Shown one piece after another: positions 8,170 to 16,688 of a DNA stretch of 64,000 bases. Under the pieces are notes generated by a model. It saw nothing but the letters and a program-made list of their open reading frames with translations, ran no database searches and was not told the origin of the DNA. How positions within the stretch are numbered: the first letter of the stretch is position 1; every line of letters begins with the position of its first letter. A program made the position numbers and the translations under genes. Origin of the DNA: Lachnospiraceae bacterium (GTDB taxonomy: Bacteria > Bacillota > Clostridia > Lachnospirales > Lachnospiraceae); contig JAAWIS010000005.1 of the NCBI GenBank assembly GCA_022796475.1, forward strand, positions 1 through 64,000. Direction: 5' to 3'.

Positions 8170-8388
8170 ATGCTGGAGCTGAATTGTCTGGGGGATATGT
8201 GCCCTGTCCCCATCTTAAAACTAAAGCAATGCGAACAATTAAAACAAAAAGGAGAACAAGTCATGCTGATTACGGATCATAGCTGTGTGCTGGAATCCAT
8301 TACGGAATACTGCAAAAAAAAACAGCTTCACATAAGTATTGTGGAACCTATGAATGGAATATGGGAAATAACTATTGAGAAAATGTAA
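8170..8388 (+). CDS. TusA/SirA-family sulfur carrier-like protein
   Basis: This 72-residue protein begins MLELNCLGDMCPVPILKLKQ. CPVP with Cys11 is the TusA family motif; the cysteine carries a persulfide in sulfur relay proteins. Length and the C-terminal WEITIEKM fit the family. AAGGAGG precedes the ATG. Its stop codon directly abuts the stop of the convergent LysR gene (8388/8389). A second TusA homologue lies at 10594, inside the adjacent transporter cassette, so the two probably serve the same sulfur or selenium trafficking system. The partner proteins are not known. Confidence 0.85.
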   Translation: MLELNCLGDMCPVPILKLKQCEQLKQKGEQVMLITDHSCVLESITEYCKKKQLHISIVEPMNGIWEITIEKM

Positions 8389-9282
8389 TCAGCATATGTT
8401 TTTCCCCACAGTGGACACGAAATAATCAATAATTTTATTAACATGGATATCCGTGTTGGTATTTTTATATATGGAATAAACCCAGTAATCCAGGTCAAAA
8501 TTTTCGATTTCGATACTTTTCAACTGCTTTTGATACAATTCTTTTTTTACGGCAATATAGGGCAGGAATGCGACACCATGGCCTGCCTGAACTGCACTTT
8601 TCACCGATTCAGTAGAATCCAGGCGGTACATGACCTGGAAATTGTTGATAGGATGTCCTAATTGTTTGATATAATTACACACCAGGCGGTAGGAGCTGAA
8701 GGATTCATTTAAAAGAATCAGCGGATAACGCTTCAGATTTTCCAAGGTTAAACGAGAATCGATGGGATAATCACTGCGGGTAACCAGATAGATTTTATCC
8801 TGGTAAGCCGCTTTGCAGGTAAGCTCCGGTGAATCGGCAGCTCCCACAATAAACCCTAAGTCTGTCCGCTCATCTAAAACCTGCCGGATCACATCACTGG
8901 AAGGCGCACTGGATAGGTGAAAGGTATAGTGTGGAAACTGCCGGTTTACTTTATAGAGGGAGCATGGCAGAGCATAGTTGCAGGCTACGGAAGTCGCCGT
9001 AATATGAAACGTATTGTTTCCTGTCTGGAGATTATCAAGCTCTTCTTTTAAATCACCATATAATCCCATAAACTGCACTGCATATTTCTGAAAAATTTTA
9101 CCTGCCGGAGTCAGTTTGATTCCCCGGTTGGAACGCTCTAAAAGCTTTACGTTCAGCTCCTCTTCCAGCCGCTGCATCTGCTGGCTTAAAGCCGGCTGGG
9201 AGATATGGTTGTTCTGTGCCACTTTGGATATACTCTTTTCTGTGGCTATCTTATAAAACATGATAATGTGCTCCAACAGCAA
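8389..9282 (-). CDS. LysR-family transcriptional regulator
   Basis: This 297-residue protein has an N-terminal winged helix-turn-helix (residues about 1-60: SISKVAQNNHISQPALSQQMQRLEEEL) and a periplasmic-binding-like effector domain after residue 88. It starts at TTG (9282), preceded by AAAGGAGGTG at 8-base spacing. It is divergent from the YedE-TusA-flavoprotein operon at 9763 and convergent with the first tusA-like gene. LysR proteins usually control the divergent neighbour, so a sulfur-responsive role (compare CysB or CysL) is likely but inferred. A GAAAACC..GGTTTTC palindrome lies in the shared upstream region. Confidence 0.88.
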   Translation of the reverse strand: MLLEHIIMFYKIATEKSISKVAQNNHISQPALSQQMQRLEEELNVKLLERSNRGIKLTPAGKIFQKYAVQFMGLYGDLKEELDNLQTGNNTFHITATSVACNYALPCSLYKVNRQFPHYTFHLSSAPSSDVIRQVLDERTDLGFIVGAADSPELTCKAAYQDKIYLVTRSDYPIDSRLTLENLKRYPLILLNESFSSYRLVCNYIKQLGHPINNFQVMYRLDSTESVKSAVQAGHGVAFLPYIAVKKELYQKQLKSIEIENFDLDYWVYSIYKNTNTDIHVNKIIDYFVSTVGKNIC

Positions 9283-9320
9283 GTGTAAAGCACCTCCTTT
9301 TTCGTGTACTCCCTTTTCAT

Positions 9321-9448
9321 GTTCCGTTCACAGGTACCCTGTGAATGGAACGGCGTATGCCCATTTAAAATCGCCTGGCGGCGATGGGGCATATGCTTTG
9401 CCGCCATAACTGACTGGCTTATGACGAATCAGCGTGGTGATTCGTCAT
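9321..9448. repeat. Cluster of three stable hairpins upstream of lysR
   Basis: Hairpin 1 pairs 9321-9333 (GTTCCGTTCACAG) with 9339-9351, one wobble. Hairpin 2 pairs GCGTATGCCC (9353-9362) with GGGCATATGC (9387-9396) and has an inner ATCGCC/GGCGAT. Hairpin 3 is a perfect 11-bp stem ATGACGAATCA (9421-9431) / TGATTCGTCAT (9438-9448). The style, including GGCGGCGATGGGG also seen near 19014, resembles a dispersed intergenic repeat. Confidence 0.65.
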
Positions 9449-9657
9449 GGCGTGAACAATAACCTTTTCATCAATACTGTGCTGACACGTTTTGTATATG
9501 CCTCATAAACAGATAAACAGACAAGTGCATTTTATGTCAAGATTGTTATATTATTATCAATTTAAACAGACAAAATCAACCCGCATGAAACATTATTATA
9601 CAAGAAAACGATCGGAATTACAAGATTTGCACAGTTTTTTAGGATTTGCCACCTATA

Positions 9658-9717
9658 GAAAACCGTTATACAGTATAAGGTTTTCAGATAATTAAAAAAA
9701 TCACAATGTGCTATAAT
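9658..9717 (+). promoter_or_regulatory. Candidate operator and extended -10 promoter of the sulfur operon
   Basis: An interrupted palindrome GAAAACC-G-TTATA-CAG-TATAA-GGTTTTC spans 9658-9685. It sits where a LysR regulator would bind, just upstream of TGC-TATAAT (9709-9717), an extended -10 with no good -35, as expected for an activator-dependent promoter. The start codon is at 9763. Confidence 0.5.
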
Positions 9718-9762
9718 GAAAGAGTAGTAAAGCGTTCAAAACTATACAAGGAGGTATAAGGA

Positions 9763-10470
9763 ATGCAGGAAAATGCGGCAAAACAGACACAGTCCGGCGG
9801 ATCCTCTATCCGCAGATCCGCTCCCAGAAAGAAGAAAAAGAATCAGATTCCGTTCGGGTTTCTTGGACTGCTGCTGATAGCTGTTATAGCCATCGTGCTG
9901 GGACAGAAGAATGGTACGCTTGCATTGTTCTGGGTATTCGGATGCTGTTTCGGATTTATCTTACAGAAAGCCCGCTTTTGTTTTACAGCCTCAATGCGGG
10001 ATCCATGTATCACCGGTTCCACATCGGTTACCCGTGCAGTGCTTATCGCGTTTGCTATCACTACCATCGGATTCACGGCTATTAAATATGGTGCTTATGT
10101 CAATGGGGGAACGATACCTGGACAGAGTTACATTATGCCGGTGAGCCTGGCTACCTGTGTGGGAGGAGTCATGTTCGGAATCGGAATGGTAATTGCAGGA
10201 GGATGTGCCTCAGGAACGCTGATGCGTGTAGGCGAAGGCTTTGGCATGCAGATGTTAAGCTTGTTTTTCTTTGTGGTTGGTTCTCTGATCGGAGCAAATC
10301 ATATGGGATGGTGGACGCTGAATTTCAATGCCACGGCTCCCAAAATCTTCCTTCCCGATATTTTTGGCTGGGCAGGGGCTCTCATACTGCAGTTGGCAAT
10401 TATAGGACTTCTTTATATTGCTGCTGACAAATATGAGAAGAAACGCATGGGAAATACAGATGAAAACTGA
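9763..10470 (+). CDS. YeeE/YedE-family transporter, N-terminal half
   Basis: This 235-residue membrane protein has a basic N-terminal tail and about six hydrophobic segments. Family motifs seen are LQKARFCFTASMRDP (a cysteine-bearing pore segment) and GGCASGTLMRVGEG. In the family member TsuA such cysteines relay thiosulfate through the membrane. Full-length family members are around 350-400 residues and are built as an inverted repeat; here the second half is a separate gene at 10841, with a TusA-like gene between. AAGGAGG precedes the ATG. The cargo may be thiosulfate or another reduced sulfur or selenium species; this is inferred from the family. Confidence 0.82.
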   Translation: MQENAAKQTQSGGSSIRRSAPRKKKKNQIPFGFLGLLLIAVIAIVLGQKNGTLALFWVFGCCFGFILQKARFCFTASMRDPCITGSTSVTRAVLIAFAITTIGFTAIKYGAYVNGGTIPGQSYIMPVSLATCVGGVMFGIGMVIAGGCASGTLMRVGEGFGMQMLSLFFFVVGSLIGANHMGWWTLNFNATAPKIFLPDIFGWAGALILQLAIIGLLYIAADKYEKKRMGNTDEN

Positions 10471-10593
10471 TTTTTCAGTTGGAAAATACAGTTTAACGGC
10501 GGGTCTGCATAAGCAATATAGCAGACAGAAAGCAGATGAAGCAAAGGTTTTATTATAAAAAAAATAAAAATAAAAAAGCAGGAGGAATTTATC

Positions 10594-10821
10594 ATGGCAG
10601 AATTTACAGTTGATTGTTTAGGCGAGGCTTGTCCAGTACCCCTTATGAAGGTCCAGAAGCAGATGGAGAAGATGGCAGTAGGTGATGTTTTAATTGCTCA
10701 GATTGATCATAGCTGTGCGATGAAGAACATTCCGGAGTGGGCAAGAAACAACGGACACAACGTAGAGATCGAAGAAGTTGACGACGGCGAGTGGGAGATC
10801 GTAATCGAAAAGACCAAATAA
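10594..10821 (+). CDS. TusA-family sulfur carrier inside the transporter operon
   Basis: The 75-residue protein has VDCLGEACPVPLMKVQKQM, with CPVP and the carrier Cys13 of the TusA family. AGGAGG precedes the ATG at good spacing. The 123 bases before it contain no gene, and only 19 bases separate it from the next gene. It lies between the two halves of the YeeE/YedE transporter. In E. coli the YeeE/YeeD pair (thiosulfate transporter plus TusA-like partner) works together, so this protein is the likely acceptor of sulfur on the inner face. It is about as similar in layout to the protein at 8170 as any two family members. Confidence 0.87.
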   Translation: MAEFTVDCLGEACPVPLMKVQKQMEKMAVGDVLIAQIDHSCAMKNIPEWARNNGHNVEIEEVDDGEWEIVIEKTK

Positions 10822-10840
10822 GAAAGCAGGTGCATAAGCT

Positions 10841-11389
10841 TTGAAGGCTTTTTGGGATAAGGTAAGTAAGAACCATTATTATAAGATGATTTTCAAAAAT
10901 CCCTTTACATATGTGACCGGCGCAGTACTGCTTTCGATTTTCCAGATTGCAATTTTTGCAAGTACAGGCTCACCCTGGGGCGTTTCAGGCACTTTTGCCA
11001 ACTGGGGGGCATGGCTGTACCGTCTGGTAGGCGGAAATGTAGACAAATGGTACTATTTTTCTTCTGAGGGCGCTCAGGCCACTTTGAACAACGGAATCTT
11101 AAACCATACCGGTTCCTGGCTGAATTTTGGTATTATCGCAGGCGCTCTTGTGGCAGTGCTTCTGGCTTCCCAGTTTAAGTTTAAAAAGATTAAGTCGTTA
11201 AAACAGATTGTGGCAGCTACTTTAGGCGGGCTTTTGATGGGATACGGCGCCAGACTGGCCGGAGGCTGTAATATTGGAGCATTATATTCCAGCATTGCGT
11301 CCCTGTCTTTATCTGGATGGGTGTTTGCAATTTTCCTGTTTATCGGAGCCTTTATCGGCAGCAAACTGCTTGCGAAATACTTTATGTAA
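10841..11389 (+). CDS. YeeE/YedE-family transporter, C-terminal half
   Basis: The 182-residue membrane protein starts at TTG (10841), with AGGTG eight bases upstream. It has about four hydrophobic segments and ends with the family signature ARLAGGCNIGALYSSIASLS, in which the cysteine matches the conserved pore cysteine of YeeE/YedE proteins. With the 235-residue protein at 9763 it would make up one transporter of about 417 residues split into two chains. The split is clean, with its own ribosome site and a gene in between, so this is not a simple frameshift. The next gene follows after 15 bases. Confidence 0.8.
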   Translation: MKAFWDKVSKNHYYKMIFKNPFTYVTGAVLLSIFQIAIFASTGSPWGVSGTFANWGAWLYRLVGGNVDKWYYFSSEGAQATLNNGILNHTGSWLNFGIIAGALVAVLLASQFKFKKIKSLKQIVAATLGGLLMGYGARLAGGCNIGALYSSIASLSLSGWVFAIFLFIGAFIGSKLLAKYFM

Positions 11390-11404
11390 AGGACGGATGA
11401 AAAG

Positions 11405-12634
11405 ATGGAAAAAAAGACAGAGCAATATGATGTAGTCATCATCGGCGGCGGAGCAGCAGGCCTGACATCAGCCATTTACTGCGGCCGTGCCAGATTAAAA
11501 ACCTTGGTTATAGAGAAAGCCCTGGTAGGCGGTCTGGCTACTTACACCAATGAGATTGAGAACTATCCGGGATTCCCGGAGGGCTCTACCGGCCTTGGAC
11601 TTATGGAGCTGTTCCATAAGCAGGCCAAAAAGTTTGGGGTTAAGTTTAAGCTGACCGATGTAAGAGGCGTGAAGCTGGAAGGCGATGTGAAGACGGTAGA
11701 AACCTTCCGTACCAATTATCAGTGTAAGGCAGTAGTGATTGCCAGCGGCGGAAAGCCTCGTTTAACTGGCGCGCCCAATGAAGATAAGTTCCTGTATGAC
11801 AAGGGAATCTCCTTCTGTGCCACCTGTGATGCGGCAGCTAACACAGATAAGACAGTTATCGTTATCGGATCCGGAGATGCAGCCATTGAGGAAGGCATGT
11901 TTCTGACCAAGTTTGCACGCAAGGTAATTGTCAGCGTTATGCATGAAGAAGGAAAGATGGACTGCAACGAGATTGCCAAGGGAGAAGCTTTGGCAAATCC
12001 AAAGATGGAGTTTATCTGGAATACCACAGTGGCAGAGTTTAGGGGCGACGACGAGCATCTTCGCAGCGTAGCTCTTAAAGATACCAGAAGCGGTGAGATT
12101 ATCGATGTTCCGGTGGATACATGCTTTATGTTTATCGGCTATGTTCCCAACACGGAGATCTTTAAGGGAATCATCGACATGACCCGTCAGGGTTATGTGA
12201 TTACCAATGAGAAGATGGAAACCAATATCCCCGGTGTATTCGCTGCCGGAGATGTGAGAGAGAAATTCTTAAAGCAGGTAGCCACGGCTGTAGGCGATGG
12301 TGCGATTGCAGGCTATGCTGTAGAAAAATACATTGCCGAGAGCGAGGTATTTGAGAACCAGATTATGGATCAGTCTATGCCTGGCATTGTGTATATCTGG
12401 AACGCAGTGGTTCCGGAAAGCCGGGAACTGTTAAAAGAGGTTGAGGCTTTTGAGGAGAAATACAAAGGTCAGGTTAAGGTGAATAAAGCAGATGTGTACA
12501 AATCCAACGGAATTGCAGTAAGACTGGGTGTAGATGCAGTTCCTGCAGTGGTTGCCATCAAAGATGGTCAGGCAGCAGGTGTTTTGACAGAAGGAATTAC
12601 TGTGGAAAGCATGGAGAAGCTGCTGGGGCTGTAA
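11405..12634 (+). CDS. Thioredoxin reductase-like flavoprotein with a thioredoxin-like tail
   Basis: Residues 1-310 are a thioredoxin reductase fold: FAD motif IIGGGAAGL (12-20), redox pair CATC (C138, C141), NAD(P) motif VIGSGDAAIEEG (about 153-164) and a late GVFAAGDVREK. Residues about 325-409 look like a thioredoxin domain (IVYIWNAVVPESRELL, DAVPAVVAIKDG), but the usual W-C-x-x-C is replaced by WNAVVPES, so it has no redox pair. The usual length of thioredoxin reductase is about 310, so the tail is an added domain. It is the last gene of the transporter-TusA operon, followed by a terminator at 12697. It probably reduces a persulfide or disulfide on a TusA partner; this is inference. Confidence 0.82.
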   Translation: MEKKTEQYDVVIIGGGAAGLTSAIYCGRARLKTLVIEKALVGGLATYTNEIENYPGFPEGSTGLGLMELFHKQAKKFGVKFKLTDVRGVKLEGDVKTVETFRTNYQCKAVVIASGGKPRLTGAPNEDKFLYDKGISFCATCDAAANTDKTVIVIGSGDAAIEEGMFLTKFARKVIVSVMHEEGKMDCNEIAKGEALANPKMEFIWNTTVAEFRGDDEHLRSVALKDTRSGEIIDVPVDTCFMFIGYVPNTEIFKGIIDMTRQGYVITNEKMETNIPGVFAAGDVREKFLKQVATAVGDGAIAGYAVEKYIAESEVFENQIMDQSMPGIVYIWNAVVPESRELLKEVEAFEEKYKGQVKVNKADVYKSNGIAVRLGVDAVPAVVAIKDGQAAGVLTEGITVESMEKLLGL

Positions 12635-12696
12635 GATTTGCATATAAGTGGCAGTGAAGGCGCATTTTAAGAGCTGCTGCGGACTAAATAAGCAAA

Positions 12697-12734
12697 AAGG
12701 GTATCATTCCTGAATGGGATGGTATCCTTTTTTG
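12697..12734 (+). terminator. Terminator of the sulfur operon
   Basis: A 14-bp stem with three wobble pairs (12697-12710 with 12716-12729), loop TGAAT, then a run of T. It lies 63 bases after the flavoprotein stop. Confidence 0.8.
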
Positions 12735-12736
12735 AG

Positions 12737-12787
12737 TTCATAGGAGAATACGTCCTATGAATCAAAAACCCTCCGGGGGATGCGCAG
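12737..12787. repeat. Hairpin plus inverted copy of the 4.6-kb repeat
   Basis: TTCATAGGA (12737-12745) pairs with TCCTATGAA (12753-12761). Directly after it, 12767-12787 (AACCCTCCGGGGGATGCGCAG, one base longer than quoted elsewhere in part) is the reverse complement of 4649-4669 with one change. Two copies in unrelated gaps point to a dispersed element. Confidence 0.55.
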
Positions 12788-12916
12788 TTCACAGATTTTT
12801 CACAAATTGGAAAGAAATGAACACAAAATTATCACAATCCGATGATAAAGTAAGGAAGGGTAAAAACGAAATCAGAATTTTAGAAAAATAGAATGCAACA
12901 GGGAAGGAGCAGGAAA

Positions 12917-14020
12917 ATGAAGTTGAAGCCAATGGTTTCTTACGTGCTGGCAGTAGTGGCTGCCTCAGCCTGTCCCATAAGTGCTATGGCAGACAGTACA
13001 TACGATTTAAGAAAACGGGTGGTGGAGCTGACCGGGATCATGAATGTGGAGAATGGAAGCCGTTATGTAAGCCGGGCAGAGTTTGCGGCCATGCTGGTAA
13101 GAGCTTCCGAATACCGAAGTACAGTCAGTCAGGCATCCAGTGTGTCTGTTTTTGCTGACGTTCCGGTAACAAGCGAATATGCGCCTCACATTCGGATTGC
13201 AGCCAGGCAGGGATGGATGAAGGGATATTTAGGAGGACAGTTTTTGCCAGAAGAATATATTACGTTTCAGGATGCTGCAAAAGCATTGCTTGCTCTTTTA
13301 GGATATACCAATGAAGATTTTACAGGAGAGCAGAACGGAAGCCGGATGGCAAAGTTCTCTTACTTAGAATTAAATGAAGAATTGGGAATGATTCAGGCAG
13401 ATGAAATATTAACAGAAGATAACTGCCTGAATTTGTTTTATAACTTATTAAAAGCAAAGCCAAAGGGATCAAATGCGATTTACGGTTCTATTATGGATTT
13501 AACTATGAGCACAGACAACGAGTTAAATCCTTTGGAAATGCTGGATACATCAGTAAAAGGGCCTTATGTTGTAAAAAAGAACAGAACCATGTCCTCACAG
13601 CTTCCCTTCAGTATGGATAAGGCCAGCTTTTATCTGGATGGGAAGCCCTGCACCAAGACAGATATCAAGACAGCTCAGGAAGAATTTGGGTATGTGGTCA
13701 TGTATTATAATGCTTCCTCAAAAACAGTTTGGGTGTATACAGAAGAGGGAAGCGAAACCACAGGAAAAATGGTGATTAAAGGTGAAGTTACTAATATTTA
13801 TTACCAGTCCTCTGATGTAATGACTCCTACGGCAGTTACCATAACCACAGACGACGGAGATATGTATGAGTGCAGCCTTACCACTTCTGATTTACAATTT
13901 GCATTTTCTATCTATGGAACGGTTCAGGTAGGAGATGATGTAATTTTAGTATGCAGCGGTTCTTCAGAAAGTGAAGAGGGAGATGTGACTTATCGGGTAA
14001 CAGACTTTTTGGAAGATTAA
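12917..14020 (+). CDS. Exported protein with SLH-type repeats
   Basis: I place the start at the ATG at 12917, because GGAAGGAG lies just before it; an in-frame ATG at 12893 has no ribosome site. The 367-residue product has a signal peptide (MKLKPMVSYVLAVVAASA.., cleavage near AMA-DS). S-layer-homology-like segments follow: YVSRAEFAAMLVRASEY, then VFADVPVTSEYAPHIRIAARQGWMKG split by a loop, then ITFQDAAKALLALLGY. Such domains bind secondary wall polymers. The C-terminal half is beta-rich and unrecognised. It precedes an adaptor-ABC export set by 82 bases and may be transcribed with it, but a functional link is not shown. Confidence 0.75.
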   Translation: MKLKPMVSYVLAVVAASACPISAMADSTYDLRKRVVELTGIMNVENGSRYVSRAEFAAMLVRASEYRSTVSQASSVSVFADVPVTSEYAPHIRIAARQGWMKGYLGGQFLPEEYITFQDAAKALLALLGYTNEDFTGEQNGSRMAKFSYLELNEELGMIQADEILTEDNCLNLFYNLLKAKPKGSNAIYGSIMDLTMSTDNELNPLEMLDTSVKGPYVVKKNRTMSSQLPFSMDKASFYLDGKPCTKTDIKTAQEEFGYVVMYYNASSKTVWVYTEEGSETTGKMVIKGEVTNIYYQSSDVMTPTAVTITTDDGDMYECSLTTSDLQFAFSIYGTVQVGDDVILVCSGSSESEEGDVTYRVTDFLED

Positions 14021-14102
14021 TTTGTGCACGCTTGAGAAAATCAGTTATAAGGACAGACGCACCTTATGACTTAGCGAAATATAAAAATCAGAGAGGTATT
14101 GT

Positions 14103-15851
14103 ATGGCAGAGCAGGCAAATCAAAAGCCAGAAGAAAAAAAGGCGACATCAAAAAACGAAAAAAGGAAAAAACGCAGGCGGAAACGGATGCTTATGCTGAC
14201 CTTTATTCTGGCAGTGCTTCTGGCAGGCGGCTTTTATATCTACAAGAAAGAAAAGGAAACAAAAAGGGCTTCTGCATCGGCCCAGGAAAACAGGACGGCG
14301 AAAGCTGAAATAAGGGATATCACTTCAAAGCTTACTTCCTCTGGAACACTGGCCCCAAAAGATACGTATGAGATCACTTCATTAGCAGAAGGGGAAGTGA
14401 TATTGGCAGATTTTGAAGAAGGAGATCAGGTGGAGAAAGGGCAGATCCTGTATCAACTGGATGCAGCTTCTGTGGAATCAGAGGTACAGTCGGCAAATAA
14501 TTCCTTATCCAGAGCTCAGAGCAGTTATGCAGATGCTGTATCAGAGTATCAGGAAGTGGTTGCCGACTACAGCGGTAATACATATAAAGCATCCAAGTCC
14601 GGATATATTAAAAAGCTGTATATTGAAGCCGGCGACAAGGTGGGAGCAGGTGCTCAGCTTTGTGATATTTATGATGATCTTACCATGGAAATTCGCCTTC
14701 CCTTTTTGTCTGGGGAAGCAGGGATCATTCTGCCCGGGGCTGAGGCAGTGCTGTCACTGTCTGATACAGGAGAACAGCTAAAGGGAATTGTTACAGCAGT
14801 AAGCCAGATGGATGAGGTTTTGACAGGAGGAACACTGGTACGGTATGTTACGATTGAAGCAGCAAATCCTGGCGGACTGACTACAGAAACAGCAGCCACT
14901 GCCCAGGTTGGAGGCTGTCTTTGTGCCCAGGAAGCTTATTTTGAAGCTAAAATTAATACGGTTATGAGTGCTGATCTGGATGCCAGTGTGGAAGTGGAAG
15001 AGATTTTGGTTTGCGAGGGAGCTTATATTACGAAAGGAACCCCTATTTTTAGGATGACAGCAAAGTCAGCGGAGAAGATTCTGCAATCTTACCAGGATAC
15101 CATAGACCGTGCCCAGGAGAGCATAGAATCTGCTCAAAATAAATTGGAATCTACCCAGGACTCTTATGAAACCTATACGATTACAGCTCCGATTTCAGGC
15201 CAGGTGATTACCAAGACTTCAAAACTGGGAGATAATATCAGCAGAAGCAGCAATAATGGCAGCGGGGTTATGGCTGTGATTTATGACCTGTCAGCCCTTA
15301 CGTTTGAAATGTCTATTGATGAGCTGGATATCCGGAATGTAAAAGTGGGACAGAAGGTAGAGGTGACAGCAGATGCTGTTGAAGGGAAGGTGTTTCAGGG
15401 AACGGTAACCAACGTAAGCCTTCAGAGCAGCGCCTCAAATGGTGTAACAAATTATCCGGTAACGGTTACTATGGATGAAACGGGAGAACTGCTGCCAGGC
15501 ATGAATGTAGATGGCGTAATTATCCTGGATGAAGTGAATGATACCCTTTCCATTCCTATTGATTCCCTGATGAGAGGAAACCAGGTGTATGTGAAAGATG
15601 AAACAGTTACAGAAGAGAAAGGGCCGGTTCCTGCAGGATTCCGTGCAGTAGAAGTAGAAACCGGGCTGATCAGCGATGAGTATGTTGAAATCGTAAGCGG
15701 TCTGGAGGAAGGGCAGGAAGTTTATGTCAATAAATCCTCTAAAAATACGAATAACAGCTTTATGATGCCTGGAGGCGGTATGCCGGGAGGAGGCCCGCCA
15801 GGCGGAATGGGAGGCGGCGCCCCAAGCGGCAGGGGCGGCGGCATGCGTTAG
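14103..15851 (+). CDS. HlyD/MacA-like membrane fusion adaptor
   Basis: The 582-residue protein has a lysine-rich cytoplasmic N-terminus, one membrane anchor near residues 35-50, then a biotinyl-lipoyl-like half motif (GEVILADFEEGDQVEKGQILYQ), coiled-coil stretches (SLSRAQSSYADAV; QESIESAQNKLESTQ), a second lipoyl half (ITAPISGQVITKTSK), a beta-barrel domain, and a Gly/Pro/Met-rich tail. It would join the ABC ATPase and permease that follow (MacB-like) to export a peptide or small molecule across the wall. AGAGGT precedes the ATG. The tail (residues about 555-582, many GG and PGG) is low complexity and unusual for MacA proteins. Confidence 0.82.
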   Translation: MAEQANQKPEEKKATSKNEKRKKRRRKRMLMLTFILAVLLAGGFYIYKKEKETKRASASAQENRTAKAEIRDITSKLTSSGTLAPKDTYEITSLAEGEVILADFEEGDQVEKGQILYQLDAASVESEVQSANNSLSRAQSSYADAVSEYQEVVADYSGNTYKASKSGYIKKLYIEAGDKVGAGAQLCDIYDDLTMEIRLPFLSGEAGIILPGAEAVLSLSDTGEQLKGIVTAVSQMDEVLTGGTLVRYVTIEAANPGGLTTETAATAQVGGCLCAQEAYFEAKINTVMSADLDASVEVEEILVCEGAYITKGTPIFRMTAKSAEKILQSYQDTIDRAQESIESAQNKLESTQDSYETYTITAPISGQVITKTSKLGDNISRSSNNGSGVMAVIYDLSALTFEMSIDELDIRNVKVGQKVEVTADAVEGKVFQGTVTNVSLQSSASNGVTNYPVTVTMDETGELLPGMNVDGVIILDEVNDTLSIPIDSLMRGNQVYVKDETVTEEKGPVPAGFRAVEVETGLISDEYVEIVSGLEEGQEVYVNKSSKNTNNSFMMPGGGMPGGGPPGGMGGGAPSGRGGGMR

Positions 15852-15959
15852 CACGGATCGAACCGTGATACCCTGTCTGCAGGGGCATTTTGGCTGAATC
15901 GCAGTTGAAAAACTCATAAGCCTTTCTAGGGTTTGGCCACAAAGAAAAGGAGCAGCTTT

Positions 15960-16688
15960 ATGGCAGAAACAGATAACAAGATCAGAGAGCCTTTAATTGA
16001 ACTAAAGGATATTTATAAAATTTATCAGATGGGGGAAGAGGCTGTCCATGCAAATGATGGAATCACCCTGACCATTTACCAGGGAGAATTTGTAGCAATC
16101 GTAGGAAAGTCGGGAAGCGGAAAATCCACGCTGATGAACATTATTGGGGCATTAGATGTGCCAACTTTTGGAGAATACTTTCTGGGAGGAGAGGATGTAA
16201 GTGATATGGAAGATGATGAATTGGCTGAAATTCGAAACAAAATGATCGGATTTATTTTTCAGCAGTATAATCTGCTTCCTAAGCTGAACCTGCTGGAAAA
16301 TGTAGAACTTCCTCTCCTCTATGCAGGCGTTCCGGCGGAAGAACGAAAAGAACGGGCATTTGCTTCATTAGAACGGGTAGGTTTAAAGGAGAAATGGAAG
16401 AATATGCCATCCCAGCTTTCCGGCGGACAGCAGCAGCGGGTATCCATTGCCAGGGCTTTAGCTGGAAACCCGTCGCTGATTTTAGCAGATGAGCCTACAG
16501 GCGCATTGGACTCCAAAACAAGCCGTGAAGTTTTAAATTTTTTGAAAAAGCTGAACGAAGAAGGCAATACGATTGTAATGATTACCCATGACAGTTCCAT
16601 CGCCCTGGAAGCCAGACGGGTGGTGCAAATTTATGATGGGAAGATTAATTTTGACGGAGATGTGAACGAATATGCTGCAGTCCTTTAA
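15960..16688 (+). CDS. MacB/LolD-type ABC transporter ATP-binding protein
   Basis: I choose ATG 15960, with AAAAGGAG seven bases upstream, over the in-frame TTG at 15933. The 242-residue ATPase has Walker A GKSGSGKSTL, Q-loop FIFQQYNLLPKL, signature LSGGQQQRVSIARAL, Walker B LILADEPTGALDS and H-loop MITHDSSIA, the exact pattern of LolD/MacB/FtsE enzymes. These ATPases work as mechanotransmitters rather than classic pumps. Its last 17 bases overlap the permease start, indicating translational coupling. It is the second gene of the adaptor-ATPase-permease set. Confidence 0.9.
   Translation: MAETDNKIREPLIELKDIYKIYQMGEEAVHANDGITLTIYQGEFVAIVGKSGSGKSTLMNIIGALDVPTFGEYFLGGEDVSDMEDDELAEIRNKMIGFIFQQYNLLPKLNLLENVELPLLYAGVPAEERKERAFASLERVGLKEKWKNMPSQLSGGQQQRVSIARALAGNPSLILADEPTGALDSKTSREVLNFLKKLNEEGNTIVMITHDSSIALEARRVVQIYDGKINFDGDVNEYAAVL

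Larger units (their letters stand above)
9283..9762. other. 480-base divergent control region between lysR and yedE-like genes
   Basis: No gene is credible here. The left part (9321-9448) is a run of three hairpins, listed separately. The middle part is AT-rich and holds ATTG-N12-CAAT (9542-9561), a possible LysR-type site. The right part has a palindrome at 9658-9685 and an extended -10 promoter at 9709-9717 for the transporter operon. Confidence 0.5.

Noticed and set aside
9763..11389. Frameshift-broken single yeeE gene
   Set aside because: The two parts have separate ribosome sites, with a whole TusA gene between; a true split, not a frameshift.
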